A model generated the notes under the pieces. The model searched no databases, had not been told where the DNA came from, and saw nothing but the letters and a program-made list of their open reading frames with translations. Shown here in pieces: positions 62,590-64,000 of a stretch of DNA of 64,000 nucleotides; the first letter of the stretch is position 1, and each line of letters opens with the position of its first letter. The DNA comes from Nostoc sp. NIES-3756 (GTDB lineage: Bacteria; Cyanobacteriota; Cyanobacteriia; Cyanobacteriales; Nostocaceae), in assembly GCF_001548375.1 (NCBI RefSeq), contig NZ_AP017295.1:4312501-4376500 (forward strand), given 5' to 3'. A program made the translations under genes and the position numbers.

Positions 62590-64000
62590 TTAGTTAACCT
62601 TGCGTTGGAAGATAAATGTTCCTGTTGTACCAGGAGCAACTGGGTTAGTGAGAGTATTTATATACTTGGTGACATCATTAGTCGCAGTAGCACTAGTACC
62701 GCCACTTTGTTCACCACCAAGTAGATTAGTAGCAGGATCGCTACTGAAGTACTGAATTGTTCCTGCTCCCTGAGCCGAGCCAAGAACGTGACTGGTATCA
62801 ATTATGCCGTTGGTGTTTGCGTTATCTTTTGCCCAGTTATTGGGTAATGCTGTGCCATCTTCAGTAATCACCACATTACCAGCATTTAAAATGACGTTGT
62901 TTGAACCTGAAGGGGGTTGTGGTTCAGAAATATTTTTGTACTGAATTACGTACTCAATAATATTTCCAGGTGCGGGTTTCTTAGATGTTGTACTCAAAGT
63001 ACCATCTGTACCTTGAACTACTGGCCCAGATCCCTGTAAAATCCGTGACTGTTTGATCAGTTGTAAGAAGCCAGTATAGACGCGATCAATAGTGATGTTA
63101 TATGCTGCGTCATCAGCCAAACCGTTAGCATTGGTGTCAATGAAAGCTGTAACTGGTACAGGGAAACCACGTTCAAAACCAGGGTCGGTGGAAAGTGAAG
63201 TACCATCAGGTAAGTCAACGGTTACAGTGTAGTTAGCTGTACCGTTTGCTGCTACTCCATCAATTCGCACTGGGTTAGCAGCACTAGCACCACTACCACT
63301 TGTAAAGGTAAATTTCGTACCATCATATTCATAAGTGGCAGTAGTTGCACCATTGTTAGCAGATATAGTCACAACTGTACCGTTAGGCAAATCACCTGCA
63401 TTAGTCAGTGGTGTAGGTAATAAAGAGATATTGTCGGGTTGAGTACCACCATTTCTAACGGTGTTAGTGAAATTCACTACATTTGGATCAAATATTGAAC
63501 CTGGAGCAAGATTAGCAGGAACATTAGAAGACTTGTTGGTAAAGTCATCATTGTTGTTTGTTGGCCCTACTGCATCTGGTTGCCCATTTGGCCCATTCAG
63601 CACTGCGGCGATATTCAGCACAAAGACGTTGGCTTCACCACCTGGGTTTGCACCTGGGTTGTTAGTATCTCCAGTATTGTTCCCAGTAGTATCTGTTCCG
63701 GTGTTGTTTAGATCAGTTGGGTCAGTTTTTGGGTCAGTAATAAAACCATCAGGCACAATATCTGGTAACTTATCTGGCACACCATCCCCATTTTGGTCTG
63801 TTGTTGGTGGGGGTGTCATGTTACCCGGAGACCCATCAAAGTTACTGGGATTTGGATCACCCGACTCATCCAACACAGGAGCATTAGTCTCTGGCGTTCT
63901 CCCGAATACTTGAGCGATGTTGGCGATAGTTAGCGGTGCAGTCTGTCCAGTTTTAACTTTTAACTGAATAGTAAATTGAGTTAACTGTGCATCAGCAGCA
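62590..64000 (-). CDS. DUF11-type surface protein, N-terminus off the right edge
   Basis: 470 residues are visible and the frame is open to the right edge (DAQLTQFTIQLKVKTGQTAPLTIANIAQVFGRTPET near the edge), so the start lies beyond. The visible part has an Asp/Asn/Thr/Pro-rich region of the calcium-binding type (DPNPSNFDG, DQNGDGVPD, DTNANGLADD) and a DUF11-like C-terminal domain (PAPGNIIEYVIQYKNISE) ending PVAPGTTGTFIFQRKVN. It is first of the visible cluster and directly precedes the small DUF11 gene. Confidence 0.8.
   Translation of the reverse strand, partial: AADAQLTQFTIQLKVKTGQTAPLTIANIAQVFGRTPETNAPVLDESGDPNPSNFDGSPGNMTPPPTTDQNGDGVPDKLPDIVPDGFITDPKTDPTDLNNTGTDTTGNNTGDTNNPGANPGGEANVFVLNIAAVLNGPNGQPDAVGPTNNNDDFTNKSSNVPANLAPGSIFDPNVVNFTNTVRNGGTQPDNISLLPTPLTNAGDLPNGTVVTISANNGATTATYEYDGTKFTFTSGSGASAANPVRIDGVAANGTANYTVTVDLPDGTSLSTDPGFERGFPVPVTAFIDTNANGLADDAAYNITIDRVYTGFLQLIKQSRILQGSGPVVQGTDGTLSTTSKKPAPGNIIEYVIQYKNISEPQPPSGSNNVILNAGNVVITEDGTALPNNWAKDNANTNGIIDTSHVLGSAQGAGTIQYFSSDPATNLLGGEQSGGTSATATNDVTKYINTLTNPVAPGTTGTFIFQRKVN

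Overview
The window comes from a filamentous, heterocyst-forming cyanobacterium of the Nostoc/Anabaena group. The evidence is dense GCGATCGC (HIP1) sites, short tandem repeats of the GACTAATGACTA / AGTCAACAGTCA type between genes, a hetC-hetP pair with recognisable NtcA and HetR sites, and the gene order cobN / peptidoglycan-binding protein / furA / sigC, which I recall from Nostoc sp. PCC 7120. No species is assigned. About 45 intact chromosomal genes are supported, together with several broken ones.

Layout. 1-11.2 kb: a truncated GAF-domain regulator, cobN, a peptidoglycan-binding protein convergent with furA, then sigC, gpsA and lipA. 11.4-15.5 kb: tRNA-Pro(CGG) followed by the remains of a type V-K CRISPR-associated transposon (CAST): right-end TnsB-site repeats, a five-repeat array ending in a degenerate repeat plus a 17-nt spacer identical to the tRNA-Pro anticodon arm, a histidine-kinase scrap, an IS630-type transposase fragment, a 3'-truncated tnsC, an intact-looking tnsB and a left end that cuts into a CopD-like gene. 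cas12k, tracrRNA and tniQ are not in the window. 15.5-29 kb: small and housekeeping genes (Ycf34, CCA-adding enzyme, pyruvyl transferase, ChaB, two hydrolases), fdhD, a DUF433 antitoxin with a frameshifted toxin, a nuclease-like gene between two copies of the 3' end of an ADP-ribosylglycohydrolase gene, and an FdhF/YdeP-type molybdoenzyme. 29-36 kb: hetC and hetP, with a long regulatory region before each. 36-53.3 kb: GH116 glycosidase, HAD hydrolase, membrane hydroxylase, CYTH phosphatase, sulfonate genes (ssuA, ssuD), dienelactone hydrolase, VOC protein, two tandem von Willebrand A proteins, clpR-clpP, a J-domain protein, a Rieske oxygenase and MoaD. 53.3-64 kb: a minus-strand cluster of exported DUF11/SdrD-like proteins and a large predicted outer-membrane barrel, running off the right edge.

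How parts work together. furA and sigC link iron and stress control to transcription; NtcA to hetC and HetR to hetP is the known heterocyst-commitment wiring; fdhD should sulfurate the molybdenum cofactor of the FdhF-like enzyme; ssuA/ssuD serve sulfonate sulfur uptake; ClpR and ClpP form a mixed protease ring. The most noteworthy region is the CAST remnant: its homing spacer, the GTA PAM in the tRNA and the insertion distance all agree with RNA-guided insertion beside tRNA-Pro, yet its two ends do not look like one insertion. A second theme is repeat sequences normally seen between genes that sit in frame inside cobN and the outer-membrane protein gene.
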